Assembly (NCBI GenBank): GCA_027492735.1
Contig: JAPUEE010000011.1
Location: 1 to 64,000 of the forward strand
From: Candidatus Saccharimonadota bacterium
Lineage (GTDB): Bacteria; Patescibacteriota; Saccharimonadia; Saccharimonadales; Saccharimonadaceae
DNA length: 64,000 nucleotides
Direction of reading: 5' to 3'
Positions 51,022 through 58,275 of this stretch are shown here, one piece after another (the stretch's first letter is position 1; every line of letters starts with the position of its first letter). The translations under genes and the position numbers were made by a program. A model generated the notes under the pieces. The model was not told where the DNA came from. It did no database searches and worked only from the letters and a program-made list of their open reading frames with translations.

Positions 51022-51513
51022 ATGATATCGGCTTTAGTAACAATTGGCGCGCTCGTTTCAGCGGCAGCATCAATACCGTATATATTGGCAGTTATTCGTG
51101 GTACAGTGCGTCCACGGCTCGTATCATGGACGGTATGGGCTGTTTTAGCAGGGGTGAGCCGGCTTGACATCCTCTGCTTGGTGGGTGCTGCAATGGGCAT
51201 TGCATCACTCGTGGTATTTAAGAATCCGCTGATCGCCTTGGGCGTATCGGTGGCGGTGGATATTGTCGCGTTTATACCGACATTAGTGCATGCTTGGGTT
51301 AGTCCACACGAGGAATCATTAGCATGTTTTGCGCTCAGTGCAACTGGGGGTATCTTGGCTGTAATGGCTGTAGTGATGGGCGATATATCGCTCGCAGCGT
51401 TGCTATATCCAGTGTATTCTATGATATTTAACGGCGTAGCGGCCTTGTTAATACTGAGCGGACGCACTAAATTATTACCGTGGCAACAACAGCGCTACGG
51501 CGAAGAAGTCTAA
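51022..51513 (+). CDS. PQ-loop/SWEET-like small membrane protein
   Basis: 163 residues from the ATG preceded by GAAAGGA (the upstream in-frame start at 50983 has no such site). Five to six hydrophobic helices in two similar halves; ASIPYILAVIRGTVRPRLVSWTVWAVL in parts resembles a PQ-loop repeat (P-Q-x-x-x-x-x-R...S-x-W). Such proteins transport sugars, amino acids or other small solutes. It directly follows the riboswitch-like leader, so its substrate may be the ligand. Confidence 0.65.
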   Translation: MISALVTIGALVSAAASIPYILAVIRGTVRPRLVSWTVWAVLAGVSRLDILCLVGAAMGIASLVVFKNPLIALGVSVAVDIVAFIPTLVHAWVSPHEESLACFALSATGGILAVMAVVMGDISLAALLYPVYSMIFNGVAALLILSGRTKLLPWQQQRYGEEV

Positions 51514-51557
51514 ACTGTTTGTTTATTGTACGTTACATGGCAATGGCATAAAAGTTT

Positions 51558-51569
51558 ACATGTTGAACG
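51558..51569 (+). repeat. direct repeat, right copy
   Basis: Exact second copy of ACATGTTGAACG (50773-50784), abutting the GC-rich hairpin that starts at 51568. Confidence 0.5.
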
Positions 51570-51622
51570 CCCCGGGAATGGAGCGCCCAACGTGATGTCG
51601 GGTCCGCTCCACGCGCGGGGCG
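51568..51622. promoter_or_regulatory. GC-rich long hairpin
   Basis: CGCCCCG (51568-51574) pairs with CGGGGCG (51616-51622) and GGAGCG (51580-51585) with CGCTCC (51605-51610), with short internal loops. No T-run follows, so it is not a standard terminator. It lies between the PQ-loop gene and the convergent GC-rich orphan. Confidence 0.5.
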
Positions 51623-51656
51623 CATGGGGTAGGACGGTGGGTGTGGGTAGGGTCAG

Positions 51657-52181
51657 TCAGCAGGGGGGGGGGTTCTCCCCATCGAGGAACTCGAACAGCC
51701 GCTCGTCGAAGTCAGCTGTGACTTCGAGTTCGTCGTTTGCCCACTTGGAGCTGACGTTGCCGACGATCTCGGCTCCTCGCGGATCAGGGTTTGAATCCCC
51801 GACCAGGCCACTGATGACGTGACAGCTCCTTGAACGGATGTGGCGGTAGGCCCAGTTGAGAGCTGTGACCACATGGTCGGCCAGCTCGAAGTAGTCCTGG
51901 GCGCAGAGCAACTGCGTCTGGATATTCGCAGGCTGCTGGCGCAGCGCTGCGACATCGTGCTCGTTCGGCATGACGAAGCCGAACTTCGTGACCGGATTGC
52001 CGGTGTTGAACTGCGGCATCGGCTCACCGGTGAGGTGGACCGCGACGAACACTGAGCCGTCGCCACCTCCCGAGCCGATCAGCAGACCGTTGCTCGAGGC
52101 GACGAGTTTTCGCACGGCGACTTCTGCGAAGTCATTGTACTCGTTGTACACCGTCTCGATCGCATATGCAACCGAATCCAT
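51657..52181 (-). CDS. GC-rich orphan gene ending in a C10 tract
   Basis: 174 residues. AGGAAGGGA lies 8 nt before the ATG. The sequence (DSVAYAIETVYNEYNDFAEVAV, GLLIGSGGGDGSVFVAVHL, DYFELADHVVTALNWAYRHI in parts) matches no family I know; it looks globular and acidic. Codons are strongly GC-ending, unlike neighbours, suggesting transfer. Ten consecutive C on the coding strand (G run 51663-51672) encode the last Pro-Pro-Pro, so slippage would change only the extreme C-terminus. Confidence 0.65.
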   Translation of the reverse strand: MDSVAYAIETVYNEYNDFAEVAVRKLVASSNGLLIGSGGGDGSVFVAVHLTGEPMPQFNTGNPVTKFGFVMPNEHDVAALRQQPANIQTQLLCAQDYFELADHVVTALNWAYRHIRSRSCHVISGLVGDSNPDPRGAEIVGNVSSKWANDELEVTADFDERLFEFLDGENPPPC

Positions 52182-52248
52182 AATGGAACTCCCTTCCTAG
52201 TCCTATCTATAATTATATCACTATTAACTATAATTGTCAAATTCATGC

Positions 52249-52254
52249 TACAAT
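52249..52254 (+). promoter_or_regulatory. -10 box of a leaderless FKBP promoter
   Basis: TACAAT ends 7 nt before ATG 52262 and overlaps an in-frame ATG at 52253, which therefore cannot be the start. No Shine-Dalgarno is present. Confidence 0.6.
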
Positions 52255-52261
52255 GACAAGG

Positions 52262-52645
52262 ATGAAATACGAAGGAACAAAACTACACGATTTTGAGCCG
52301 CGAAATGGGGTTCAGGAGCTAGAGATTATCGATATTGAAGTCGGTGATGGAGAAGAGGTCAAGCCAGGCGCGACTATAACGGCGCATTATACTGGAGCAC
52401 TATGTAAAAATGGCATTATTTTCCAGAGCAGCTTTGATTTTGGCAATCCGATAACGTTCGGACTAGATCAGGTGATAGCGGGCTGGACACATGGCGTACC
52501 TGGCATGAAAGTCGGCGGTACTCGTCGATTGATTATTCCAGCTGAAATGGCCTACGGTGCAGCGAGCCCAGCCAAGAATATTCCAGCTAACAGCGACCTC
52601 GTATTTGATATTGCCTTGACGGCAATTCCACGAAACGGAGAGTAA
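52262..52645 (+). CDS. FKBP-type peptidyl-prolyl isomerase
   Basis: 127 residues with a single FKBP domain: ITAHYTGALCKNGIIFQSSF, VIAGWTHGVPGMKVGGTRRLIIP and AYGAASPAKNIPANSDLVFDI retain the active-site aromatic and hydrophobic residues. It is cytosolic (no signal peptide) and may act as a folding chaperone. Six bp before the CYTH gene. Confidence 0.95.
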   Translation: MKYEGTKLHDFEPRNGVQELEIIDIEVGDGEEVKPGATITAHYTGALCKNGIIFQSSFDFGNPITFGLDQVIAGWTHGVPGMKVGGTRRLIIPAEMAYGAASPAKNIPANSDLVFDIALTAIPRNGE

Positions 52646-52651
52646 TATCGC

Positions 52652-53242
52652 ATGAATACTGAGATCGAAGTCAAATTCATCCAGGTTAATCACGATACCA
52701 TTCGGAGCCAACTACAGGCATTGGGTGGAATATGTACGCATCCGATGCGGTTAATGAGACGGGTAGTCTTTGTTAATGAGGCGCTAGAATCTCGCCATGG
52801 TTGGCTGCGAGTGAGAGACGAGGGTGACCGGGTGACGGTATCGTATAAACAACGAGATAGCCTGGATATTCATGGAACAAAGGAGATCGAAACGGTTGCC
52901 GAGGATTTTGAGGCGATAACGCAGATTATTCGTCAACTCGGTAACTGGATTGAGTCATATCAAGAGTCGAAACGGGAAACGTGGCGCGTGGGCGAGGTGG
53001 AGGTAGTGCTCGATGAATGGCCATGGCTTGATCCGATCGTAGAGATCGAAGGGCCGACGGCGGAGTCGGTAGAACATATCGCTACGAGTCTCGGTTTTTC
53101 GATGGAAGATGCTCAGTATGGTAGTGTTATGAGTGCTTATCGAAAACAATATCCGAATTTGGATTCTAGCTTTGAAATCGGGAATATTCCGATAGTGAAA
53201 TTTGGTGATCCTATGCCGCCAGAGCTAGAATCGGCTATTTAG
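52652..53242 (+). CDS. CYTH-domain phosphohydrolase/cyclase-like protein
   Basis: 196 residues. The E-x-E-x-K signature is TEIEVKFI at the N-terminus, followed by WLRVRDEGDRVTVSYKQR and VEVVLDEWPWLDPIVEIEG, matching the triphosphate-tunnel (CYTH) fold of thiamine triphosphatases and class IV adenylate cyclases. Bacterial members usually hydrolyse triphosphates. Convergent with pheA, 4 bp apart. Confidence 0.9.
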   Translation: MNTEIEVKFIQVNHDTIRSQLQALGGICTHPMRLMRRVVFVNEALESRHGWLRVRDEGDRVTVSYKQRDSLDIHGTKEIETVAEDFEAITQIIRQLGNWIESYQESKRETWRVGEVEVVLDEWPWLDPIVEIEGPTAESVEHIATSLGFSMEDAQYGSVMSAYRKQYPNLDSSFEIGNIPIVKFGDPMPPELESAI

Positions 53243-53246
53243 GTAA

Positions 53247-54071
53247 TTAGTAATTACCCAGGAATACTACGGCATTGTCGAGTGATTCCAGGTCGTGGAT
53301 AATACGCATGGTTTCCTCCAGATTCGCTTCGAAATCGAGATAGAACCGATAATGCCACTTTTCGCCAGCAATAGGGCGAGACTGTAGTTTAGTGAGATTG
53401 ATTTGATGCGAGACAAATATACCGAGAGCTTCGTAGAGGGCACCAGGTTGATGTCCGGTTGTTAAAATGATACTAGATTTGCCGGCCAGAGGTTCTCTGA
53501 TTAGCTGGCGATCGCGTTCTGGATTGCGTGACAAGGCGGCGAATTTGGTGAAATTGACTGCATTATCCTCGATCTGCGGAGCGAGAATCTGAACATCATA
53601 TAGATCAGCAGCACTGTGTCCGGCGATCGCGGCGAGAGTCGGATCATTTTGTTCGACAATATAGCGAACGGCGGCTGCGGTGTCTTCATATTCAATTTTT
53701 TCAGCCTGTGGCACGTTATCCGCTAGATATTTTTCACACTGCGCCAGTGCTGCAAAATGAGAGTAGACTTTGCGAATATCTGCGACAGCAACTCCAGGCA
53801 AGGTAATCAAATTCTGATGGATTGAGAGTTCGGTTTCGGCGATAATCTGCATTTTTGATGTCTCGAGACCGTCGGATACTTCGTTAATGTTGCCATAGAG
53901 TGAGTTTTCGATTGCGACGAGCGCGAGCTCCGCATCGTTATTCTCTAGGCGTGCAAATACGTTAGCAAAGCTAGGGCAGGGAATAATTTCGACACTATCC
54001 TGACCAAATAATTTGACAATAGCCTCGTAATGGAATGAACCAAGCTCACCTTGGGTTAGTATCTTTTGCAT
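53247..54071 (-). CDS. pheA: prephenate dehydratase with ACT domain
   Basis: 274 residues from the ATG chosen because TATGAT lies 8 nt before it on the minus strand. The PDT domain shows TQGELGSFHYEA, LALVAIENSLYGN, TVxx-like YEDTAAAVRYI and the N-F-T-K-F-A-A-L-S-R version of the catalytic T-R-F box. The ACT domain (SIILTTGHQPGALYEALGIF, then the ESRP-like LQSRPI) binds Phe. It converts prephenate to phenylpyruvate. No shikimate or chorismate genes are in the window. Confidence 0.92.
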   Translation of the reverse strand: MQKILTQGELGSFHYEAIVKLFGQDSVEIIPCPSFANVFARLENNDAELALVAIENSLYGNINEVSDGLETSKMQIIAETELSIHQNLITLPGVAVADIRKVYSHFAALAQCEKYLADNVPQAEKIEYEDTAAAVRYIVEQNDPTLAAIAGHSAADLYDVQILAPQIEDNAVNFTKFAALSRNPERDRQLIREPLAGKSSIILTTGHQPGALYEALGIFVSHQINLTKLQSRPIAGEKWHYRFYLDFEANLEETMRIIHDLESLDNAVVFLGNY

Positions 54072-54093
54072 GAGGAATATCATAGCACAATCC

Positions 54094-54208
54094 GATACGA
54101 TATCGCTACGCTCCTCTACTCGAAAAGGGTCGAAAACGAGTTTTCGCTTCCTTTTCGAGCTCCGCCGAACGTCTTTTGCTAATGCAAAAGCTACGTTCTC
54201 ATCGTATC
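54094..54208. repeat. nested triple palindrome
   Basis: Outer arms GATACGAT (54094-54101) / ATCGTATC (54201-54208). Inside are hairpin 1, CTCGAAAAGG (54119-54128) / CCTTTTCGAG (54150-54159) with CGAAAAC/GTTTTCG in its loop, and hairpin 2, GAACGT (54167-54172) / ACGTTC (54193-54198) with CTTTTGC/GCAAAAG. It lies between the pheA start and tRNA-Arg; no ORF. Confidence 0.65.
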
Positions 54209-54220
54209 TCGATCAATAAC

Positions 54221-54262
54221 CAAGAAAAAAGAGCCAGATTGAACTGACTCTCTTTTCTTGGT
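54221..54262 (-). terminator. tRNA-Arg terminator
   Basis: On the minus strand, directly after the tRNA, AGAGTCAG pairs with CTGGCTCT (one wobble) over TTCAAT and is followed by T6. Longer flanks CCAAGAAAA/TTTTCTTGG also pair. Confidence 0.75.
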
Positions 54263-54335
54263 ATGCCCGATACGATTCGAACGTACGACCTTTTGCTCCG
54301 CAAGCAAACGCTCTATCCAGCTGAGCTACGGGCAC
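54259..54335 (-). tRNA. tRNA-Arg (anticodon GCG), CCA encoded
   Basis: Reading the minus strand: acceptor GTGCCCG / CGGGCAT, D-arm GCTC...GAGC, anticodon arm TTTGC-TTGCGGA-GCAAA with GCG at 34-36, T-arm GTACG-TTCGAAT-CGTAT, discriminator A, and an encoded CCA (54259-54261). GCG reads CGC and CGU. All cloverleaf stems form with few wobbles. Confidence 0.92.
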
Positions 54336-54345
54336 TCATCAGTCA

Positions 54346-54428
54346 GTGCCCTCCGCTTTTATATAGCTGGATAGAGCAACGCTGGTCATTATAACCGGCT
54401 TGCGCCTAGGCAGCTGAGCTACGGGCAC
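54346..54428. pseudogene. scrambled tRNA-Arg remnant
   Basis: CAGCTGAGCTACGGGCAC (54411-54428) is identical to the 5' end of tRNA-Arg (54318-54335) in the same orientation, while AGCTGGATAGAGC (54365-54377) is identical to its D-arm (54310-54322) in opposite orientation. Ends GTGCCC (54346) and GGGCAC (54423) are complementary. No coherent cloverleaf with a T-arm can be drawn on either strand. Confidence 0.6.
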
Positions 54429-54533
54429 ATAACGTGGTAGATTATAGCAGTTCAGACACGTTAACGCAAGATTTGACCTCTCTATACTCGTGTAGTACAA
54501 TATAATGATAAAGCTAATTTTTATTTAGTAATA

Positions 54534-55538
54534 ATGGCGAAAAAGAAAACGAAATATAACAAGTGGTTGCTGGTAGGTCTTTTATCAGTAGTAATTGGTG
54601 CGCCCAACGGCACTATTATAAAGAGTACCCTGGGCGAAATTAACAGTACAACGTTCACATTTCTAAAACTTGCTATGATGGCCGTTGCATTTTTACCTGC
54701 AGTAATAGTATCTGTACTCAGGCACTGGAAGGTCATAAAGAGGAACGCATTTAACCTAACGGTGTCGATAATCGGAACGGTTGTTAGCCTGATAACATTT
54801 TACAAGGCAATTGAATATAGTGCTGCGAGCTATGCCTCGATTATTTCGCTATTGTCGCCGATAGTATTAGTTATCATGTCGAGCAAGCTAATCAAGGAAA
54901 AAGTTGGCCCTAGAGCTGTTGCTGGTATTACACTGGCTGCGATCGGCGGGCTGCTCGTCGTGGCGGTACCGGCTATTTTTCACGGTTCGGCAGCGTCGGT
55001 GTTTTATCCGCTTGCAACAGTTCTGGTACTCATTAACTGCGTATCATCGCCACTCTCCATCATTTACCAGCGAAAGGCGAATGATAACGGGGTATCTTTT
55101 TCGGTATATGCCGGGCTATCTGCTATAGCAACAGCTGTAGTTGCACTAGTGATGTCGTGGATTGAGAGTGGCTCTGGTGAAATTATCGCTCAGGCTGCGA
55201 ATTTATCGTTATGGGGCTGGGTTGGTATTGCCTACAGTGCCTTTGCGGTGTCGTTTGCCTCTCGCTCGCTATGGATTGTAGCCTATCAACGCATGGGTTC
55301 AACAGTATCTGGTGGTTTATCCTATCTAGAAACGCTGATGGCAATTGCGTTACCAATTATTCTACTGGGCGAGAAATTATCACTAGAGTTAGTCACTGGA
55401 GCATTACTGATATTACTCGGTATCTATGTCGCCGAGTCGCGACCGAGGCGGAACAAGCCTAGGAGGCGAGCAAAACGCAAGCGTCCATCTCGTACTACTC
55501 GAGCACATGATCTTCAAAATCGCCATCACTTGCGCTAG
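54534..55538 (+). CDS. EamA/DMT-family transporter
   Basis: 334 residues with ten hydrophobic helices in two halves, each an EamA repeat (GAPNGTIIKSTLGEINSTTFTF in parts; second half WGWVGIAYSAFAVSFASRSLW), and a basic C-terminal tail (SRPRRNKPRRRAKRKRP). DMT carriers export or import metabolites such as amino acids and nucleotide sugars; substrate unknown. Its own promoter region follows the tRNA remnant (TATAAT near 54501). Confidence 0.9.
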   Translation: MAKKKTKYNKWLLVGLLSVVIGAPNGTIIKSTLGEINSTTFTFLKLAMMAVAFLPAVIVSVLRHWKVIKRNAFNLTVSIIGTVVSLITFYKAIEYSAASYASIISLLSPIVLVIMSSKLIKEKVGPRAVAGITLAAIGGLLVVAVPAIFHGSAASVFYPLATVLVLINCVSSPLSIIYQRKANDNGVSFSVYAGLSAIATAVVALVMSWIESGSGEIIAQAANLSLWGWVGIAYSAFAVSFASRSLWIVAYQRMGSTVSGGLSYLETLMAIALPIILLGEKLSLELVTGALLILLGIYVAESRPRRNKPRRRAKRKRPSRTTRAHDLQNRHHLR

Positions 55539-55572
55539 GTGGATAATACATTGAGATGTTAGAATAGAAACC

Positions 55573-56016
55573 ATGATAACGTATTATACTGATGGTAGTG
55601 CTAGCCCGAATCCAGGCCCAGGCGGTTTTGCTGTGATTAAAAATGGCCAACCTTGGCTCATTGGCGGGGAAGCCGAGCCAGTAGAAACGACGAATATTCG
55701 TATGGAGGGGATGGCGCTCTTTGCAGCACTAAAAGATGCGGCGGGGCAGAACTGCGAAATTTGTTCGGATAGTGAGTTTTGGATCAATGTTCTGAACAAA
55801 TGGGCACCAAACTGGGAGGCAAACGGGTGGGTTAAAAAAGGTGGTATCAAAAACCTGGACATCGTAAAGCCGCTATATGCTGAATATCAGGCATCAAAGG
55901 CAAAACTAACCTGGGTACGTGGTCATGTCGGGACCGAGCTCAACGAGCTCGCAGACGAATGGGCTAACCGGGCTCGTGAACAAAAAGTCCGTGGTATTTC
56001 GAGCGTCACCGGCTAG
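55573..56016 (+). CDS. rnhA: ribonuclease HI
   Basis: 147 residues. Catalytic residues in order: Asp in YYTDGSASPNPGPGG, Glu in IRMEGMALFAAL, Asp in EICSDSEFWIN, His in WVRGHVGTELNELADEWAN and the final Asp in the same segment. It removes RNA from RNA-DNA hybrids. WVKKGGIKN corresponds to the basic protrusion region. Confidence 0.95.
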   Translation: MITYYTDGSASPNPGPGGFAVIKNGQPWLIGGEAEPVETTNIRMEGMALFAALKDAAGQNCEICSDSEFWINVLNKWAPNWEANGWVKKGGIKNLDIVKPLYAEYQASKAKLTWVRGHVGTELNELADEWANRAREQKVRGISSVTG

Positions 56017-56036
56017 ATGTAGTATAATTATGTACC

Positions 56037-56999
56037 ATGGACGAACAACAAACTACCAAACCAGTTGATATTTTTGAATGGGCAAACAATGCCGGGCGCT
56101 TTAAAAAAGAATTCGATGTCGAATTCTTTCTCGTTAACAAACGATACACCGTATTTCATTTGCCGATGGCGGGCGATTTGAAACCACAAGTAGCTCCCGT
56201 GTTTCTCCTAGAGATTTTAAACGAAGTTGAAAAGGGTGCAGGACTAGGACTAGAGCCACGACCATTCGAGGAAAGTGAAGACGAGCCCGGCGTATTATTA
56301 TGGTCGACGCGCGAGCGGGTAGCGAATGCTAAAATGGTGCTCGATCAGATTGAAACATCGCGGAGCGCTATCGAAACATTTAACGAATATGATCATGAAT
56401 TCAAAACGATCAAAATGATCATCGCTCGTTTCTCACATAAAAACACCACACCATTTTATGTTATCAAACAGGTCACCGGGTCGAGCTCGCTCAGCGAACG
56501 TAATGCCTGGCAAATCGGACAAGACGGCAAAGTATCGGCGCTCGAACCAGCGGCAGCATTCAAGATAGCAACTGATAATCAGGTATTGGTCGTCCATGAG
56601 CAAATTTTTGCCTTTAATTCAAAGAAATTTGAGGCTATATTTAGTTATAGCTACAAAAAACAGGCAATTGCTGATAAAAAAGTCGAACAAATCCTCGATC
56701 GCTATCAACTAAACTTCCCAGAAGGCCAGGATCTCAACACCTTGATTGCGGGTCGGGCAAAATCGATCAACAAACTGCAGAATCTGGAACTTGGCACCAA
56801 GACCCAAGAGGAGCTGGTTCAATATAGCGAAGATATGGCACTGGATCTCATGACGGCTGACGATGGAGCGATTATTATTCTCGATGGGCGAGATGTCGAT
56901 ACATTCGTAGGTCTCCTCAATGATGATTATATGACGAGCGATCTAACGGGATTACGATACGAAATCAAGGGCAAAAAGCTCCTGAAGGGCGATGAGTAG
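56037..56999 (+). CDS. KwaB-like DUF4868-family protein
   Basis: 320 residues. Features typical of DUF4868: a mid-protein strand block (IIARFSHKNTTPFYVIKQV), then QVLVVHEQIFAFNSKKFEAIFSY, and the C-terminal LLNDDYMTSDLTGLRYEI-KGKKLL motif. KwaB of the two-gene Kiwa antiphage system has this domain together with the membrane protein KwaA. Here no KwaA-like gene is adjacent; neighbours are rnhA and yvcK, with which it overlaps by 8 bp. TATAAT (56022-56027) lies 9 nt before the ATG. Confidence 0.55.
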   Translation: MDEQQTTKPVDIFEWANNAGRFKKEFDVEFFLVNKRYTVFHLPMAGDLKPQVAPVFLLEILNEVEKGAGLGLEPRPFEESEDEPGVLLWSTRERVANAKMVLDQIETSRSAIETFNEYDHEFKTIKMIIARFSHKNTTPFYVIKQVTGSSSLSERNAWQIGQDGKVSALEPAAAFKIATDNQVLVVHEQIFAFNSKKFEAIFSYSYKKQAIADKKVEQILDRYQLNFPEGQDLNTLIAGRAKSINKLQNLELGTKTQEELVQYSEDMALDLMTADDGAIIILDGRDVDTFVGLLNDDYMTSDLTGLRYEIKGKKLLKGDE

Positions 57000-58035
57000 T
57001 AGAGGAACGGGGGTTCTCATGGAAACGAGCAAGGTTTTAGGCGCAAAAATAGTCGTCATCGGTGGCGGCACAGGATCTTTCGTAGTCTTGTCCGGGCTAA
57101 AACATTACGCAACTGATATTACGGCGCTCGTGAATATGGCAGACGATGGCGGATCGACAGGGCAGTTACGTGATGAGCTGGGCGTGTTGCCGCCTGGTGA
57201 CGTTCGGCAATGTCTAGTGGCTCTCAGTAGTTCACCGAGGGCTCGCGAATTGTTCAATTACCGATTCGACGAGGGAAGTTTTAGCGGTCATGCTTTTGGC
57301 AATTTATTCCTCACGGCCCTAGAAAAGATGACCGGCAGCTTTGCCTCGGCTATCGATCTAGCCGAGGAAGTGTTGCGTGTTGATGGCAAAGTAGTACCAG
57401 TGACATTAGATAGTATTATAATGAGCGCCAAACTAGGACACCATGTCTATCATGGCCAGTCAGAGATAGAACGGCAACATTTTGGTGAGTCGCGTCGACC
57501 GAAAATTACTGTGGCAAAGACGAGTGGCGGTCGTGTGCGTGTCAATCCACAGGCAATCAAGGCTATCGAGGAGGCTGATCTGATTGTTATAGCCCCGGGT
57601 AATCTATATTGCTCGCTAGGACCAGTGCTAACGACGCCGGGTGTCGGTAAGGCACTTCGTGAAGCCTCGGCGCGCAAGGTGTATGTTTGCAATCTGGTTA
57701 CCAAACCGGGGCAAACTGAAGGGTTTGCCGTGCATGATTTTGCCTCCGAGATAGAACGGCTCGCTGGCGGTGCGTTCCTAGACTACGTCATATACAATGT
57801 AAATAAACCTTCCAAGGTATTATTGGATAAATATGCGGCTGATGGTGAGCTACCAGTGGAAATTGATGCAACTATGTTCAAAGGCAAGCACTATCGAGCC
57901 AAAGGTGCCGAGTTGCTCGCAGGTCAAATTTGGCAGAACCCAAACAAAAAAGATCCGATTGCCTATAGGCGAACACTCATTCGGCATGATCCAGATGCAA
58001 TAGCACGATCTATTATGAAAATTTATTTCTCGTGA
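56992..58035 (+). CDS. yvcK: YvcK/CofD-like cell-wall and carbon-metabolism factor
   Basis: 347 residues. IVVIGGGTGSFVVLSGLK, LVNMADDGGSTGQLRDELGVLPPGDVRQCL in parts and SGHAFGNLFLTALEKM are the YvcK signature; APGNLYCSLGPVLTTPGV follows. YvcK binds UDP-sugars and is needed for peptidoglycan balance in gluconeogenic growth. Translational overlap with the KwaB-like gene; a second in-frame ATG at 57019 is possible. It precedes the division cluster. Confidence 0.93.
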   Translation: MSSRGTGVLMETSKVLGAKIVVIGGGTGSFVVLSGLKHYATDITALVNMADDGGSTGQLRDELGVLPPGDVRQCLVALSSSPRARELFNYRFDEGSFSGHAFGNLFLTALEKMTGSFASAIDLAEEVLRVDGKVVPVTLDSIIMSAKLGHHVYHGQSEIERQHFGESRRPKITVAKTSGGRVRVNPQAIKAIEEADLIVIAPGNLYCSLGPVLTTPGVGKALREASARKVYVCNLVTKPGQTEGFAVHDFASEIERLAGGAFLDYVIYNVNKPSKVLLDKYAADGELPVEIDATMFKGKHYRAKGAELLAGQIWQNPNKKDPIAYRRTLIRHDPDAIARSIMKIYFS

Positions 58036-58151
58036 GATAATTCTACTATTTTCGTGAGCCAAGCATGAATGGCCTTCTTTACCTATACCAGATAGAAATA
58101 ACTAAAACAGGGCACTTTTCCACAGCTTTGCTGTAATTTTGTCATAAAAAG

Positions 58152-58205
58152 TGGGTAAAATGTATCGAAAAAGGCTTGCATGTGGGTGGTTGTGGGTAGT
58201 ATAAT
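58152..58205 (+). promoter_or_regulatory. mraZ promoter with MraZ-type TGGGT boxes
   Basis: TTGCAT (58176-58181) and TATAAT (58200-58205), 18-bp spacer. Inside the spacer TGGGT occurs at 58183-58187 and 58193-58197, exactly 10 bp apart, and a third at 58152-58156 upstream. TGGGN direct repeats with 5-bp gaps are the known MraZ recognition motif, so MraZ should repress its own cluster. Confidence 0.75.
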
Positions 58206-58275
58206 AAATCCAGTGGCAAATGAATGAAACAAAAACCACTGAACCACACCACAAATAACTTAACGGGAAAGGGCG

